From: Bacillota bacterium
GTDB lineage: Bacteria > Bacillota > Clostridia > Lachnospirales > Lachnospiraceae
Length of the DNA stretch: 64,000 nt
Assembly (NCBI GenBank): GCA_023387635.1
Contig: JAEWHU010000091.1
Span: forward strand, 1 to 64,000
Direction: 5' to 3'
The position numbers were made by a program, and so were the translations under genes. The first letter of the stretch is position 1. Each line of letters begins with the position of its first letter. Below are positions 44,210 to 53,939 of the stretch, in pieces. The notes below the pieces were generated by a model that was not told where the DNA came from, ran no database searches, and worked only from the letters and a program-made list of their open reading frames with translations.

Positions 44210-46372
44210 ATGAAAGAACTAGTACATAACAAAGTAAAAAATGATGAATATCAAAACCGAGCAAAAGAACTTGTAAGTCAAATGACACTTGAAGAAAAAG
44301 TATTTCAAATGTTACATAATGCGCCTGCAATTGATAGGCTTAATGTTAAGGCCTATAATTGGTGGAATGAAGGTTTACATGGAGTAGCCAGAGCAGGTAT
44401 TGCAACAGTATTTCCACAAGCGATTGGTTTAGCAGCAGCTTTTGACGAAGATATGATGGAGGTACTTGGAGACGCAATCGCTACGGAAGGTCGTGCTAAG
44501 TTTAATATGCAACAAGAATTTAGCGATACAGATATTTATAAGGGATTAACTTTTTGGGCACCAAATGTGAATATATTTAGAGATCCTAGATGGGGAAGAG
44601 GGCATGAGACCTATGGAGAAGATCCATATTTAACATCAAGGCTTGGAGTTCGTTTTGTAGAAGGACTTCAAGGTCATGATGAGAACTATCTAAAAGCGGC
44701 GGCATGTGCAAAGCATTTTGCTGTTCACTCAGGACCAGAAGATATACGTCATAGTTTCGATGCAAAAGCTTCTGTTCAAGATATGTATGAGACATATCTA
44801 CCAGCATTCAAGGCACTTGTTAAGGAAGCAAAAGTTGAAGCTGTTATGGGGGCATATAATAGAACTAATGGAGAACCATGCTGTGGAAGTAAGACTCTAT
44901 TAAAGGATATTTTAAGAGACACTTGGGGATTTGAAGGTCATGTTGTATCGGATTGTTGGGCAATTAAAGATTTCCATGAGTACCATAAAGTTACAAGTGG
45001 GCCAGTGGAGTCTGTAGCTCTTGCTGTTAACAATGGTTGTGATTTAAACTGTGGAAACATATTCATATATTTATTAGAGGCTGTAAAAGAAGGTAAATTA
45101 AAAGAAGAACAGTTAGATACGGCTGTAACAAGATTATTTGCTACTAGAATGAAATTAGGACTTTTTGAAGAGCAAGATAAAATTCCTTTTAATCAAATAC
45201 CATATGAAGTTGTCGATTCTAATGAAATGAAGGAGTTAAATCTATCTGTAGCTAAAAAGTGCCTTGTTTTATTAAAAAATCAAGGAAATATCTTACCACT
45301 AGATAAATCTAAACTGAAAACTGTGGGTATCATTGGACCGAATGCAAATAACAGAAGAGCATTAGAAGGTAATTATGAAGGAACTGCTTCGAGATATGTA
45401 ACTGTTTTAGAAGGTTTCCAAGATTATTTAGGAGATGATGTAAGAATTCTTACTTCGGTTGGTTGCCACATGCATAAACCACGTGTAGGAGGTCTTGGTA
45501 TAGAGAATGATCGTATCTCTGAAGTGAAAGGTGTTTGTAAATCAAGTGATGTTATTATTGCAGTTATGGGTCTAGACTCTGGGCTTGAAGGTGAAGAAGG
45601 AGATCAAGGAAATGAATATGCAAGTGGTGATAAACCACACATAAATCTCCCAGGATTACAAGAGGAAGTATTAAAGGCTATATATGAAAGTGGTAAACCA
45701 GCAATACTAATATTACTATCTGGAAGTGCGTTAGCAGTTAACTGGGCAGATGAGAATATCCCAGCAATTATCCAGGGGTGGTATCCAGGTGCACAAGGTG
45801 GACGTGCAATTGCAGAGATGGTATTTGGTGAATGTGTACCAGAAGGAAAATTACCAATTACTTTCTATCGTTCCACAGAAGAATTACCAGAATTTACGGA
45901 TTATGCAATGAAGGATAGAACCTACCGTTATATGAAAAATGAAGCTCTATATCCATTTGGTTATGGATTATCTTATACTAATTTTACATTTAGTAATTTA
46001 GCATGTAATACAGATGAAATTACGAAAGACGGTATTGATGTAAGCGTATACGTAAAGAATGATGGAAAGTATACTGGAAGAGAAACGGTTCAAGTGTACG
46101 TAAAGGCAAATAAAAATGAATCACCAAATCCACAACTTAAAGCATTTACTAAGGTATTATTACAACCAGGTGAGGAAAAACAAGTACAATTACATCTACC
46201 TATGGAAGCATTTTCATTATTTAATGAAAATGGAGAACAGAAGGTGGAAACAGGAAATTATACAATATATGTAGGAGGATCTCAGCCTGATACAAGAAGT
46301 ATTCAGTTAACAGGCAATAGACCACTAGAAATGGAACTAAAAGCAAACCAAACTATTGAAATAGATAAGTAA
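44210..46372 (+). CDS. Glycoside hydrolase family 3 (beta-xylosidase/beta-glucosidase type)
   Basis: The 720-residue cytoplasmic enzyme has an N-terminal GH3 barrel with WWNEGLHGVARAG, KHFAVHSGPE and the nucleophile Asp248 in VVSDCWAI, a second alpha/beta domain (GLEGEEGDQGNE) and a C-terminal fibronectin-III-like domain. The WNEALHGV-type N-terminus is typical of plant-like beta-xylosidase/arabinofuranosidase members, fitting xylo-oligosaccharide trimming, but substrate is not proven. ATG 44210 follows AAGGAG; a GTG at 44192 lies before that site. Confidence 0.92.
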   Translation: MKELVHNKVKNDEYQNRAKELVSQMTLEEKVFQMLHNAPAIDRLNVKAYNWWNEGLHGVARAGIATVFPQAIGLAAAFDEDMMEVLGDAIATEGRAKFNMQQEFSDTDIYKGLTFWAPNVNIFRDPRWGRGHETYGEDPYLTSRLGVRFVEGLQGHDENYLKAAACAKHFAVHSGPEDIRHSFDAKASVQDMYETYLPAFKALVKEAKVEAVMGAYNRTNGEPCCGSKTLLKDILRDTWGFEGHVVSDCWAIKDFHEYHKVTSGPVESVALAVNNGCDLNCGNIFIYLLEAVKEGKLKEEQLDTAVTRLFATRMKLGLFEEQDKIPFNQIPYEVVDSNEMKELNLSVAKKCLVLLKNQGNILPLDKSKLKTVGIIGPNANNRRALEGNYEGTASRYVTVLEGFQDYLGDDVRILTSVGCHMHKPRVGGLGIENDRISEVKGVCKSSDVIIAVMGLDSGLEGEEGDQGNEYASGDKPHINLPGLQEEVLKAIYESGKPAILILLSGSALAVNWADENIPAIIQGWYPGAQGGRAIAEMVFGECVPEGKLPITFYRSTEELPEFTDYAMKDRTYRYMKNEALYPFGYGLSYTNFTFSNLACNTDEITKDGIDVSVYVKNDGKYTGRETVQVYVKANKNESPNPQLKAFTKVLLQPGEEKQVQLHLPMEAFSLFNENGEQKVETGNYTIYVGGSQPDTRSIQLTGNRPLEMELKANQTIEIDK

Positions 46373-46391
46373 TATTAAGTTTTAATTATGA

Positions 46392-46427
46392 TTTTGGTTC
46401 ATGTATGATTTGATACATGAACCAAAA
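46392..46427 (+). other. 15-bp perfect hairpin between GH3 and GH67 genes
   Basis: TTTTGGTTCATGTAT (46392-46406) pairs with 46413-46427. No U tract. It buries an in-frame ATG at 46401, supporting the downstream start for GH67. Confidence 0.75.
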
Positions 46428-46490
46428 GAATCTACATATTGGTGTGTAGTGCGAAAAGCAAGATTTTCACAGGGCAGAATGGAGAACATT

Positions 46491-48494
46491 ATGGATTATA
46501 CAAATTGTTGGCTAGAGTATAAAAAAATTTCAGATAAGAATAAGTCAGATATTGCCTTATTGTGTGAGATAGAAGGACCAATTATTAAGAATGGAATAAA
46601 GGAGCTAACAACTGGTTTTCATTCTCTATATGGTCGTTATCTAAACATAGTGAATAATGAAGAATTATATCAGGAAGCAAAAGCTTCGATTCATATAAAA
46701 CTAGATACTTCATTATCACTTTCACCGGATGGATATCGTTTAGAATGTGTAAGCGGTAAAAGTATAATTATGGCTACTTCAGAAATTGGACTTTTATATG
46801 GAGTATATGCTTTATTAAGGAATCTAAATATTCAAAAGATAGTGGATTATGATAACTGGTCATTTACCGAAGAAAAAGAGCCTGCTAATCCTCATCGTAT
46901 GTTAAATCATTGGGATAACATGGACGGGAGTATTGAAAGAGGTTACTCGGGTAATTCGTTCTTCTTTAAAAATAATGAAATATTGTTAAATGAACGTACA
47001 AAAGAATATGCCAGAATGGTGGCATCCGTAGGTATTAATGGAGTTGTTATAAATAATGTGAATGTAAAAAATGCAGCTACAGAACTAATTTCCTTTAGAT
47101 ATTATGAGAAACTGCGTACTATGTCTGAGTTATTTGCGTCATTCGGAATAAAATTATATCTAAGTGTCAATTTCGCAGCACCAATAGAACTAGGAGGACT
47201 TGATACTTCAGATCCATGCGATGACAAGGTAATCACTTGGTGGGAAGATAAATCAAAAGAAGTGTTTGAGAATATACCAAAGCTTGGAGGTTTCCTTGTA
47301 AAGGCGGATTCAGAAGGAAGACCAGGGCCATTTACTTATGGCAGAACACATGCTGATGGAGCAAATATGCTTGCACATGGAGTTAAACCTTATGGTGGTC
47401 TTATTATCTGGCGATGCTTTGTATATAACTGTCAGCAAGATTGGCGAGATACAAAAACAGATCGTGCTAGAGCAGGATATGACAATTTTATGCCAATTGA
47501 TGGAGCTTTTTCTGATAATGTTATATTGCAGATTAAAAATGGACCAATGGATTTCCAAGTAAGAGAACCAATTTCTCCACTATTTGGAGGTTTAAAGAAA
47601 ACAAACATGATGTTAGAAGTTCAGATTGCCCAAGAATATACAGGTCAGCAAAGACATGTATGTTACTTGATTCCATGGTTTAAAGAGATACTTAATTTTA
47701 ATACACATTGCTCACCTAAGCATGGAACTGTAGCGGATATTGTTAGCGGTAGAACTTATCATAACACCTCTTGTGGTATAGCTACAGTTGTTAATACAGG
47801 TAATGATATTAATTGGACAGGGCATGATCTAGCAGCAGCCAACCTTTATGGTTTTGGTAGACTTAGTTTTGATACAGAGCTTACATCAAATGAGATTGGA
47901 AAAGAGTGGATTGTACAGACCTTTGGTCATAATGAAAAGGTAGAGGAGAATATTCTTAGGATATTAATGATGTCTTGGCCTACTTATGAGAAATACACAT
48001 CACCACTTGGGATTGGCTGGATGGTAAAACCAAATCATCATTATGGCCCTGATGTGGATGGTTATGAATATGATAGATGGGGTACATATCATAAAGCGGA
48101 CAATAAAGGAGTTGGTGTTAATCGTACAGAAAGTGGAACAGGATATTGTAGTCAATATAATGAACCCCTTGCATCTATGTACGCCAATAGAGAAACTTGT
48201 CCAGAAGAACTACTTCTATTTTTCCATCATGTAGAATATGGTTATGTACTCTCAAGTGGGAAGACAATCATTCAACATATTTATGATACCCATTTTGAGG
48301 GGGCAAAAGAAGCTGAGATGTTCTATCAGATGTGGGATGAATTACATGGACTTATGGATGAAGCTACATTTGATAGAGGAAAAAAACGATTTACACATCA
48401 AAAAGAACATGCAAAAGAATGGTGTGATGTAATTAATTCATATTTCTATCGTAAAACGGGTATAAATGATAAGTACGGACGTCCTTTATACTAG
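46491..48494 (+). CDS. Glycoside hydrolase family 67 alpha-glucuronidase
   Basis: The 667-residue protein matches GH67, which removes glucuronic or 4-O-methylglucuronic acid from the non-reducing end of xylo-oligosaccharides. The segment FLVKADSEGRPGP (Glu275) followed by YGRTHADGANMLA is diagnostic, as is PMDFQVREPISPLFGG. No signal peptide, so it acts on imported aldouronates. ATG 46491 follows GGAGA by five bases. Its presence next to the LplABC-type importer is the main evidence for an aldouronate pathway. Confidence 0.94.
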   Translation: MDYTNCWLEYKKISDKNKSDIALLCEIEGPIIKNGIKELTTGFHSLYGRYLNIVNNEELYQEAKASIHIKLDTSLSLSPDGYRLECVSGKSIIMATSEIGLLYGVYALLRNLNIQKIVDYDNWSFTEEKEPANPHRMLNHWDNMDGSIERGYSGNSFFFKNNEILLNERTKEYARMVASVGINGVVINNVNVKNAATELISFRYYEKLRTMSELFASFGIKLYLSVNFAAPIELGGLDTSDPCDDKVITWWEDKSKEVFENIPKLGGFLVKADSEGRPGPFTYGRTHADGANMLAHGVKPYGGLIIWRCFVYNCQQDWRDTKTDRARAGYDNFMPIDGAFSDNVILQIKNGPMDFQVREPISPLFGGLKKTNMMLEVQIAQEYTGQQRHVCYLIPWFKEILNFNTHCSPKHGTVADIVSGRTYHNTSCGIATVVNTGNDINWTGHDLAAANLYGFGRLSFDTELTSNEIGKEWIVQTFGHNEKVEENILRILMMSWPTYEKYTSPLGIGWMVKPNHHYGPDVDGYEYDRWGTYHKADNKGVGVNRTESGTGYCSQYNEPLASMYANRETCPEELLLFFHHVEYGYVLSSGKTIIQHIYDTHFEGAKEAEMFYQMWDELHGLMDEATFDRGKKRFTHQKEHAKEWCDVINSYFYRKTGINDKYGRPLY

Positions 48495-48575
48495 TAATAG
48501 ATAGTACTTTTTTAATTCAAAGGAAATTGTGTCTTATTATTAAAAATTACGTCACTAGGATTAAAGTAGTATAAG

Positions 48576-48644
48576 TAGCTCTATGTATAAGATATAAACT
48601 CATTGTTTATTAAATATACATAGAGCTATGTTGATTTTCAACAT
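48576..48644 (+). terminator. Hairpin pair after the GH67 gene
   Basis: A perfect 14-bp stem TAGCTCTATGTATA / TATACATAGAGCTA (48576-48589 with 48615-48628) is followed by ATGTTG/CAACAT (48628-48644). U tracts are weak, so termination may be partial. Confidence 0.6.
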
Positions 48645-48681
48645 AAAAAACAAAAAAGATATAAAATTATTTTAATTATTA

Positions 48682-48709
48682 TAGACATTTTGTTAATTAT
48701 TGCTATAAT
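48682..48709 (+). promoter_or_regulatory. Promoter of the esterase gene
   Basis: TAGACA (48682-48687), 16 bases, TGC-TATAAT (extended -10, 48704-48709). Confidence 0.6.
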
Positions 48710-48784
48710 ATTACTAAAGGTTTAAAAAAATGATTTTTATTTTTAAACATTTTGCTAAATTTTTCATTGGAGGGGGCTAAAACT

Positions 48785-50632
48785 ATGGGCGAAAAAGGAC
48801 TTACAATTGCACCAATAATATGTGATGGAATGATTTTACAAAGGGATACCTATAACCGTATATATGGTAAGGAAACAATAGCAGATAGTGTAACTATATC
48901 ATTTATGGATATCACGTATAGTGCGAAGGTGGATAACAATTATAATTTTAGTATTGAATTGCCACCGGTTGCTGCAGGCGGACCCTATTCAATGACCATT
49001 AAGGGAAGTTGTGAGATTGTCATATCAGATATATTGTTTGGTGACGTATATATTTTAAGTGGACAATCTAATATGGAACTACCAATTGGGCGAGTACTTG
49101 ATGTATCCGAAGAAGAGATAAGACAGGCTTATGAACCTACTATTAGGCAATATTTAATACCAGCAACCTATAATTTTACTGAACCAGAACAATTTATGTA
49201 CTCTGGTTCATGGAAAAAGGCAGCAGATAAAGATATATTAGGGTTTAGTGCAGCAGGGTATTTTTTTGCTAAGGAATTGAAAGAAACGTATAATGTCCCA
49301 GTAGGTTTAATCATGACAGCAGTTGGTGGATCTAAGGTCGAATCATGGATGAATCCTATCACTCTTAGTAGATTTGGAGACTATGAGTTAGTGGTAGAAT
49401 TGTTTAAAGATAAGAAATACTTTAATAATTATATAGGTGAACAACAAGAAGCGGCCAATAAGTGGGTTCATCATATAGAAGAGGAAGAAGAAAAGTTTTA
49501 TGAGGATGAAAACTATAAGGAATGGAATTCCTGTATGGTGCCCTCACTTGTTTCGGATTTTATGGATGGAAGTTTTCAGGGCTCTATATATCTATGTAAG
49601 GAAGTAATTATAGATGAGGAACCTACTGAGGAAGAGGCAGAAATTTATCTAGGTTCAATTATTGATTCTGATAGTGTCTATATTAATGGACATCTAGTAG
49701 GAAGAACAGAATACAGGTATCCACCAAGAAAATATAAGTTTGGAAAAGGAATCCTTAAAAAGGGAAGTAATCTTATTCTTGTTCGAATGGTAATCAATAA
49801 CAACAATGGTGGTACCATACAGGAGAGACCATATTATCTTAAATTTGATAATCAGAAGATTGATCTTTGTGGTGAGTGGTATTATAAAATTGGTAAAAAG
49901 GTAGATAAAGCAATGCCATCTGTATTATTTCCACCACTTCTTCCAATCGGCTTTTATAATACGGTAGTAGTCCCATTATCCAAGGTATCTATTAAAGGAG
50001 TGCTTTGGTATCAAGGAGAAAGTAATACAGGGGATGGAAAAGATTATTCAAATAAATTTGAAGCTATGATTAGTGATTGGAGAGAACTATATGGCTCTAA
50101 TCTACCATTTATATATGTACAATTAAGTAATTATAGAGAACCTTTAAATACTAGTGAAGATACTGGGTGGGCATGGTTACGTGACCAACAAAGGCAGAAT
50201 CTATCACTAGATAATGTGGCAATGGTTGTTACCCATGATATTGGAGAAAAGAGTGATATTCACCCTCAGAATAAGAAAGAAATAGGGAGAAGGTTAGCAA
50301 AAGCCGCTAGGCATATAATATATAATGAAGATATTATTCATAGTGGTCCAATACCAATGAATGCAACGCTAAGAGGAAATAGTGTAGAGATAGAGTTTCT
50401 ATATCTAGAGGAATCTGATAAGGAGTATTCCTATAGTAATTTTGAACTAGCTGGTACTGATGGCATATATTATGATGCAATAGCTACTAGGAATGGTAAT
50501 AAAGTAACTATTATCTGTGAAACACTGGATAGACCAGCATCTGTTCGCTATAGTTGGCGGGATTGTCCAACGGATATTAATTTTTATAACGATGCAGGTT
50601 TACCAGCATCAGGTTTTCAATTGGATATATAA
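48785..50632 (+). CDS. SASA/sialate O-acetylesterase-family carbohydrate esterase
   Basis: The 615-residue protein has the SGNH-type block I GQSNMELPIG (Ser95), a central insert with a jelly-roll-like domain (about 260-380), LWYQGESNTGDG and the catalytic DIHP (Asp491-His493). In this setting it most likely removes acetyl groups from xylo-oligosaccharides; the family name sialate esterase is historical and no sialic-acid genes are present. No signal peptide. ATG 48785 follows GGAGGGGG; an upstream TTG is rejected. Confidence 0.88.
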   Translation: MGEKGLTIAPIICDGMILQRDTYNRIYGKETIADSVTISFMDITYSAKVDNNYNFSIELPPVAAGGPYSMTIKGSCEIVISDILFGDVYILSGQSNMELPIGRVLDVSEEEIRQAYEPTIRQYLIPATYNFTEPEQFMYSGSWKKAADKDILGFSAAGYFFAKELKETYNVPVGLIMTAVGGSKVESWMNPITLSRFGDYELVVELFKDKKYFNNYIGEQQEAANKWVHHIEEEEEKFYEDENYKEWNSCMVPSLVSDFMDGSFQGSIYLCKEVIIDEEPTEEEAEIYLGSIIDSDSVYINGHLVGRTEYRYPPRKYKFGKGILKKGSNLILVRMVINNNNGGTIQERPYYLKFDNQKIDLCGEWYYKIGKKVDKAMPSVLFPPLLPIGFYNTVVVPLSKVSIKGVLWYQGESNTGDGKDYSNKFEAMISDWRELYGSNLPFIYVQLSNYREPLNTSEDTGWAWLRDQQRQNLSLDNVAMVVTHDIGEKSDIHPQNKKEIGRRLAKAARHIIYNEDIIHSGPIPMNATLRGNSVEIEFLYLEESDKEYSYSNFELAGTDGIYYDAIATRNGNKVTIICETLDRPASVRYSWRDCPTDINFYNDAGLPASGFQLDI

Positions 50633-50645
50633 AATAAGTATGGTG

Positions 50646-50685
50646 AAAAATAGTTAGTGGAAGAAATTCCACTAACTATTTTTTT
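50646..50685. terminator. Bidirectional terminator
   Basis: Perfect 17-bp stem (50646-50662 with 50667-50683) with loop GAAA and T tract; separates the esterase from the convergent lacI-type gene. Confidence 0.96.
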
Positions 50686-50716
50686 AGGAACGATTTATAT
50701 GTAAAGGATAAGAAGA

Positions 50717-51796
50717 TTACCAGTTTATAGACATCCAGTCATTATTAGTGATAGCGCCTGTTGATTCTCTTACTACCAATGTATGGTTCACTTTGACTGT
50801 TTGTGCAGGTTCCAGAACATTATGAGCTAACTGCTTTAATAATATTTTAGCAGCTTCTTGACCAATTGTGACACTGTGCACATCGATAGTCGACAAAGAT
50901 GGCTCTAAAATACTTGAAAGAAAAGAATTATTATACCCTATAACACGAATATCTTCGGGGATTTTCTTATGTAATTCAGATAGGGCCTTTAGAACGCCAA
51001 CAGCCATCTGATCATTAGCTACAAAGACACCATCTAACGAAGGATTTGCCTTCAAAAGGGATTTTATGCATTTATATCCACTTTGATGGGTGAAATCTCC
51101 AAATGCTACCATAGTAGATTCATTATAAGGGTATCCGTGTGCATCTACCACAGTTTTAAATGCTTCTAGTCTATCAGAAACAAGTTTTGAATAAGTAGGA
51201 CCAGTAATGTGCCCAATGTTTTTACAACCGATAGCAAATAAATGTTCTACCGCTTCAATTGAGGCAGCAAAGCTATCATTAAATACAGAAGTAATATTAT
51301 ATTTTGTGAAATTTCTCATTATACTGACAAGTTCAATTCTTTTATTTGAAGAAACTATCATATTCTTTATATTATTGAAATAAACACTTTCTAAATTCTC
51401 AGGTATAGCTGATGTAAATATGATTCCATCCACTTTATTAGCAATAAGCTTTTTAAATCCCTTTTTTTCATTCTCGATGGTGTTCAAAACGTCTCCATTG
51501 CTATGACTGTCGTATATCATAACACTATAACCAACATTGCTTAAAATTTCCTCAATAGCTCTTATAATATAAGGATAAAATATTCCACACATATTAGCGG
51601 TAATAATGCCTATATTTTTTGTCTGTTTATTCTTCATGTTTTGCGCAATTGGATTAACTTCATATCCTAATTCATTTATGGCAAAGTTAACTTTAGATTT
51701 TAGTTCATCACTCACATATTTTGTATTATTAATTACATTTGAAACAGTGGAAATTGAAACCCCAGCTAACTTAGCAACATCCTTAATGCTACTCAT
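50717..51796 (-). CDS. LacI-family transcriptional repressor
   Basis: The 359-residue protein has the LacI helix-turn-helix IKDVAKLAGVSISTVSNVIN (4-23), hinge QNMKNKQTKNIGII and a periplasmic-binding-like sensor domain. AAAACGTTTT operators lie just upstream of its own start and within the promoter of the divergent TRAP genes, so it probably represses both; the inducer may be a uronate. The start at 51796 follows GAAGGAGACT on the minus strand. Confidence 0.93.
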   Translation of the reverse strand: MSSIKDVAKLAGVSISTVSNVINNTKYVSDELKSKVNFAINELGYEVNPIAQNMKNKQTKNIGIITANMCGIFYPYIIRAIEEILSNVGYSVMIYDSHSNGDVLNTIENEKKGFKKLIANKVDGIIFTSAIPENLESVYFNNIKNMIVSSNKRIELVSIMRNFTKYNITSVFNDSFAASIEAVEHLFAIGCKNIGHITGPTYSKLVSDRLEAFKTVVDAHGYPYNESTMVAFGDFTHQSGYKCIKSLLKANPSLDGVFVANDQMAVGVLKALSELHKKIPEDIRVIGYNNSFLSSILEPSLSTIDVHSVTIGQEAAKILLKQLAHNVLEPAQTVKVNHTLVVRESTGAITNNDWMSINW

Positions 51797-51822
51797 TAAT
51801 AGTCTCCTTCAATCTGTTATGA

Positions 51823-51834
51823 AAAAACGTTTTT
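51823..51834. promoter_or_regulatory. LacI-type operator near the repressor start
   Basis: AAAAACGTTTTT, a perfect 12-bp palindrome, 27 bases before the repressor start codon: autoregulation. Confidence 0.6.
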
Positions 51835-51985
51835 GCAATTCAATTTATCATAATAATAGCATAATTTGGCAATATATACAATAATTTATAGAATATTGTT
51901 GGTATAATTTGAATAATTATTATTTATTTTATGAATATAAGTTTTGAAAAAATGAGTATTAAAAACATAATATGTATATTATGGT

Positions 51986-51995
51986 AAAACGTTTT
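51986..51995. promoter_or_regulatory. LacI-type operator, middle copy
   Basis: GGTAAAACGTTTTTC context, identical in its left flank to the copy at 52096. Confidence 0.55.
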
Positions 51996-52087
51996 TCTTA
52001 AAAATTATAAGATATGTAGAACATTATATATTTAAAGTACTGATAATAGGCAAATAATACAATGTTAAATAAATACTATGATTAATA

Positions 52088-52116
52088 TTGACGGTAAAAC
52101 GTTTTTTTGATACGAT
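52088..52116 (+). promoter_or_regulatory. TRAP operon promoter with operator in the spacer
   Basis: TTGACG (52088-52093), 17 bases, TACGAT (52111-52116). The operator AAAACGTTTT (52096-52105) fills the spacer, so bound repressor would exclude RNA polymerase. Confidence 0.65.
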
Positions 52117-52328
52117 TGGGTGGGTATAAAACGAGCTCCCAAAAAGAAATAAAAATATGCAACTTGCATAAAGGTTAAATTAGTAAAAAAGTTTAATACT
52201 AAGAATAATACTATGTTTTGTAGTTTCCATAAGCGAAATAGTGTGGTGTTTTGTGAAAAAAACAACAATTTCATATGGAAGTTTCAGTAACAGCTAGAGG
52301 TCAGGACTGACACAATAAGGAGGAATAT

Positions 52329-53381
52329 ATGAAAATAAACAAAAGACTCATTGCAATGGTTCTTATGTTAACGATCACTGTTAGTATGTTCACTGGATGC
52401 TCTTCTAGTGGTGCAGAAGGTGATAAAACAATTGTGAGAGTAGGGCATAACCAATCACAAAATCACCCAATTCACTTATCTTTGCTTGCATTTGAAGAAT
52501 ACGTAGAAACTGAACTTGGTGATAAATACGATGTACAGATATACCCAAGTGAATTACTAGGTTCTCAAACAAACATGGTCCAGTTAACACAAACTGGAGC
52601 AATTAACTTTAGCGTTGCTAGTAATTCGATTCTAGAAACTTTCGATGACGTATTCGAGATATTTAACTTACCATATTTGTTTGCTAGTACGGATGCATAT
52701 CATGCAGTAATGGATGATGAGGAATTAACAGAATCTATCTATACGTCTACTGCAGATGCAGGATTTGAAGTAGTTACATGGTTCGATGCAGGTACACGTA
52801 ATTTTTACACAATTGATACTCCAATTCATACCCCTGCCGATTTAAAGGGATTAAAGATAAGAGTTCAACAGTCTCCAACCAACGTAAGAATGATGGAATT
52901 ACTTGGTGGTTCTGCATCACCGATGGGATTTGGCGAAGTTTATACTTCTCTTCAAGCTGGAATTATTGATGGAGCTGAAAATAATGAAATGTCACTTACT
53001 GATAATGGACATGGTGAAGTAACTAAATATTATTCATACGATATGCATCAGATGGTTCCTGATATGCTCATTGGTAATTATGATTTCCTTCAAGAACTTT
53101 CTGCAGATGATAGAGCTGTTTTTGAAGAAGGATTTAAGATTGCTAATAGTGTCGAAAGAGAAGAATGGACAAAAGCGGTAGAACATGCAAAAGACAAGGC
53201 AGAAAAAGAAATGGGGGTTAATTTCATTTACCCAGATCAAGAACCTTTCAAAGAAATTTGTCTTCCTTTACATGAAGAAGTATTAAAAAGGAATCCCAAG
53301 TTACAAAAGTATTACGATAAGATTCAAGAATACAATGAACAATATCCTGCCCATGAAGTAGGAGAGGAGGATGCAAGGTAA
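52329..53381 (+). CDS. dctP: TRAP transporter solute-binding lipoprotein DctP
   Basis: The 350-residue protein has a lipoprotein signal (lipobox FTGC, Cys near 24) and the DctP fold with LKGLKIRVQQSPTNVRMMELLGGSASPMGFGEVYTSLQAGIIDGAENN, including the conserved Arg that grips a substrate carboxylate. TRAP systems import organic acids with sodium; beside an alpha-glucuronidase locus, glucuronate or a methyl ester is likely. AAGGAGG precedes ATG 52329. Confidence 0.94.
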   Translation: MKINKRLIAMVLMLTITVSMFTGCSSSGAEGDKTIVRVGHNQSQNHPIHLSLLAFEEYVETELGDKYDVQIYPSELLGSQTNMVQLTQTGAINFSVASNSILETFDDVFEIFNLPYLFASTDAYHAVMDDEELTESIYTSTADAGFEVVTWFDAGTRNFYTIDTPIHTPADLKGLKIRVQQSPTNVRMMELLGGSASPMGFGEVYTSLQAGIIDGAENNEMSLTDNGHGEVTKYYSYDMHQMVPDMLIGNYDFLQELSADDRAVFEEGFKIANSVEREEWTKAVEHAKDKAEKEMGVNFIYPDQEPFKEICLPLHEEVLKRNPKLQKYYDKIQEYNEQYPAHEVGEEDAR

Positions 53382-53935
53382 TGGTTAAATTAAGAAAAAT
53401 ATTAAATGCAACAATGGCCATATTAAGTGGAGTAAGTTTTGCGGCTATGGTGCTATTAGTAGTATGGCAAGTATTTACACGTTATATTTTAAAACATCCT
53501 TCCTCTTGGTCTGAAGAACTTGTTTCTTATTTATTTGCATGGATGGCTCTCTTTGGAGCATCATTAGCAGTAAGTGAAAGAGGACATATGAATATACCTG
53601 TACTTGTAGATAAATTTAAGCCAGGTGTTAAAAAAGTTTTCGCATTATTTGCCGAAGCTATCATATTTATTTTCTCAGCAGTTGTATTGATTTGGGGAGG
53701 TTTCGCCATATCTAAACTGGCTATGGGTCAAATGACATCATCTTTAGGCGTGTCAGTGGGAGTATTTTATTTTGCACTTCCAGTTAGTGGTGTATTAAAT
53801 ATGATTTTCTCTGCATTAAATATTTATGATATAACAAAAGGAAATATTTCATTATTACCTCCTGATGAGAATGCAGCAATACTAGAAGAAGCTGAAAAAT
53901 TAAAAAAAATAGATAAAGTGGAGAAGGGGGTATAA
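53381..53935 (+). CDS. dctQ: TRAP transporter small permease DctQ
   Basis: The 184-residue protein has four helices and the family motif RYILKHPSSWSEELVSYLFAWMALFGASLAVSERGHM (about 27-64). Its ATG overlaps the dctP stop (TAATG), so translation is coupled. It links DctP docking to the large channel subunit. Confidence 0.93.
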   Translation: MVKLRKILNATMAILSGVSFAAMVLLVVWQVFTRYILKHPSSWSEELVSYLFAWMALFGASLAVSERGHMNIPVLVDKFKPGVKKVFALFAEAIIFIFSAVVLIWGGFAISKLAMGQMTSSLGVSVGVFYFALPVSGVLNMIFSALNIYDITKGNISLLPPDENAAILEEAEKLKKIDKVEKGV

Positions 53936-53939
53936 AAAC

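Larger units (their letters stand above)
51797..52328. other. Divergent control region of lacI-type gene and TRAP operon
   Basis: This 532-base gap has no gene. It contains three AAAACGTTTT operators and the TRAP promoter. The 210-base TRAP leader carries small hairpins (ATGCAA/TTGCAT at about 52157, TTTCCATA/TATGGAA, TCAG/CTGA). Confidence 0.6.
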
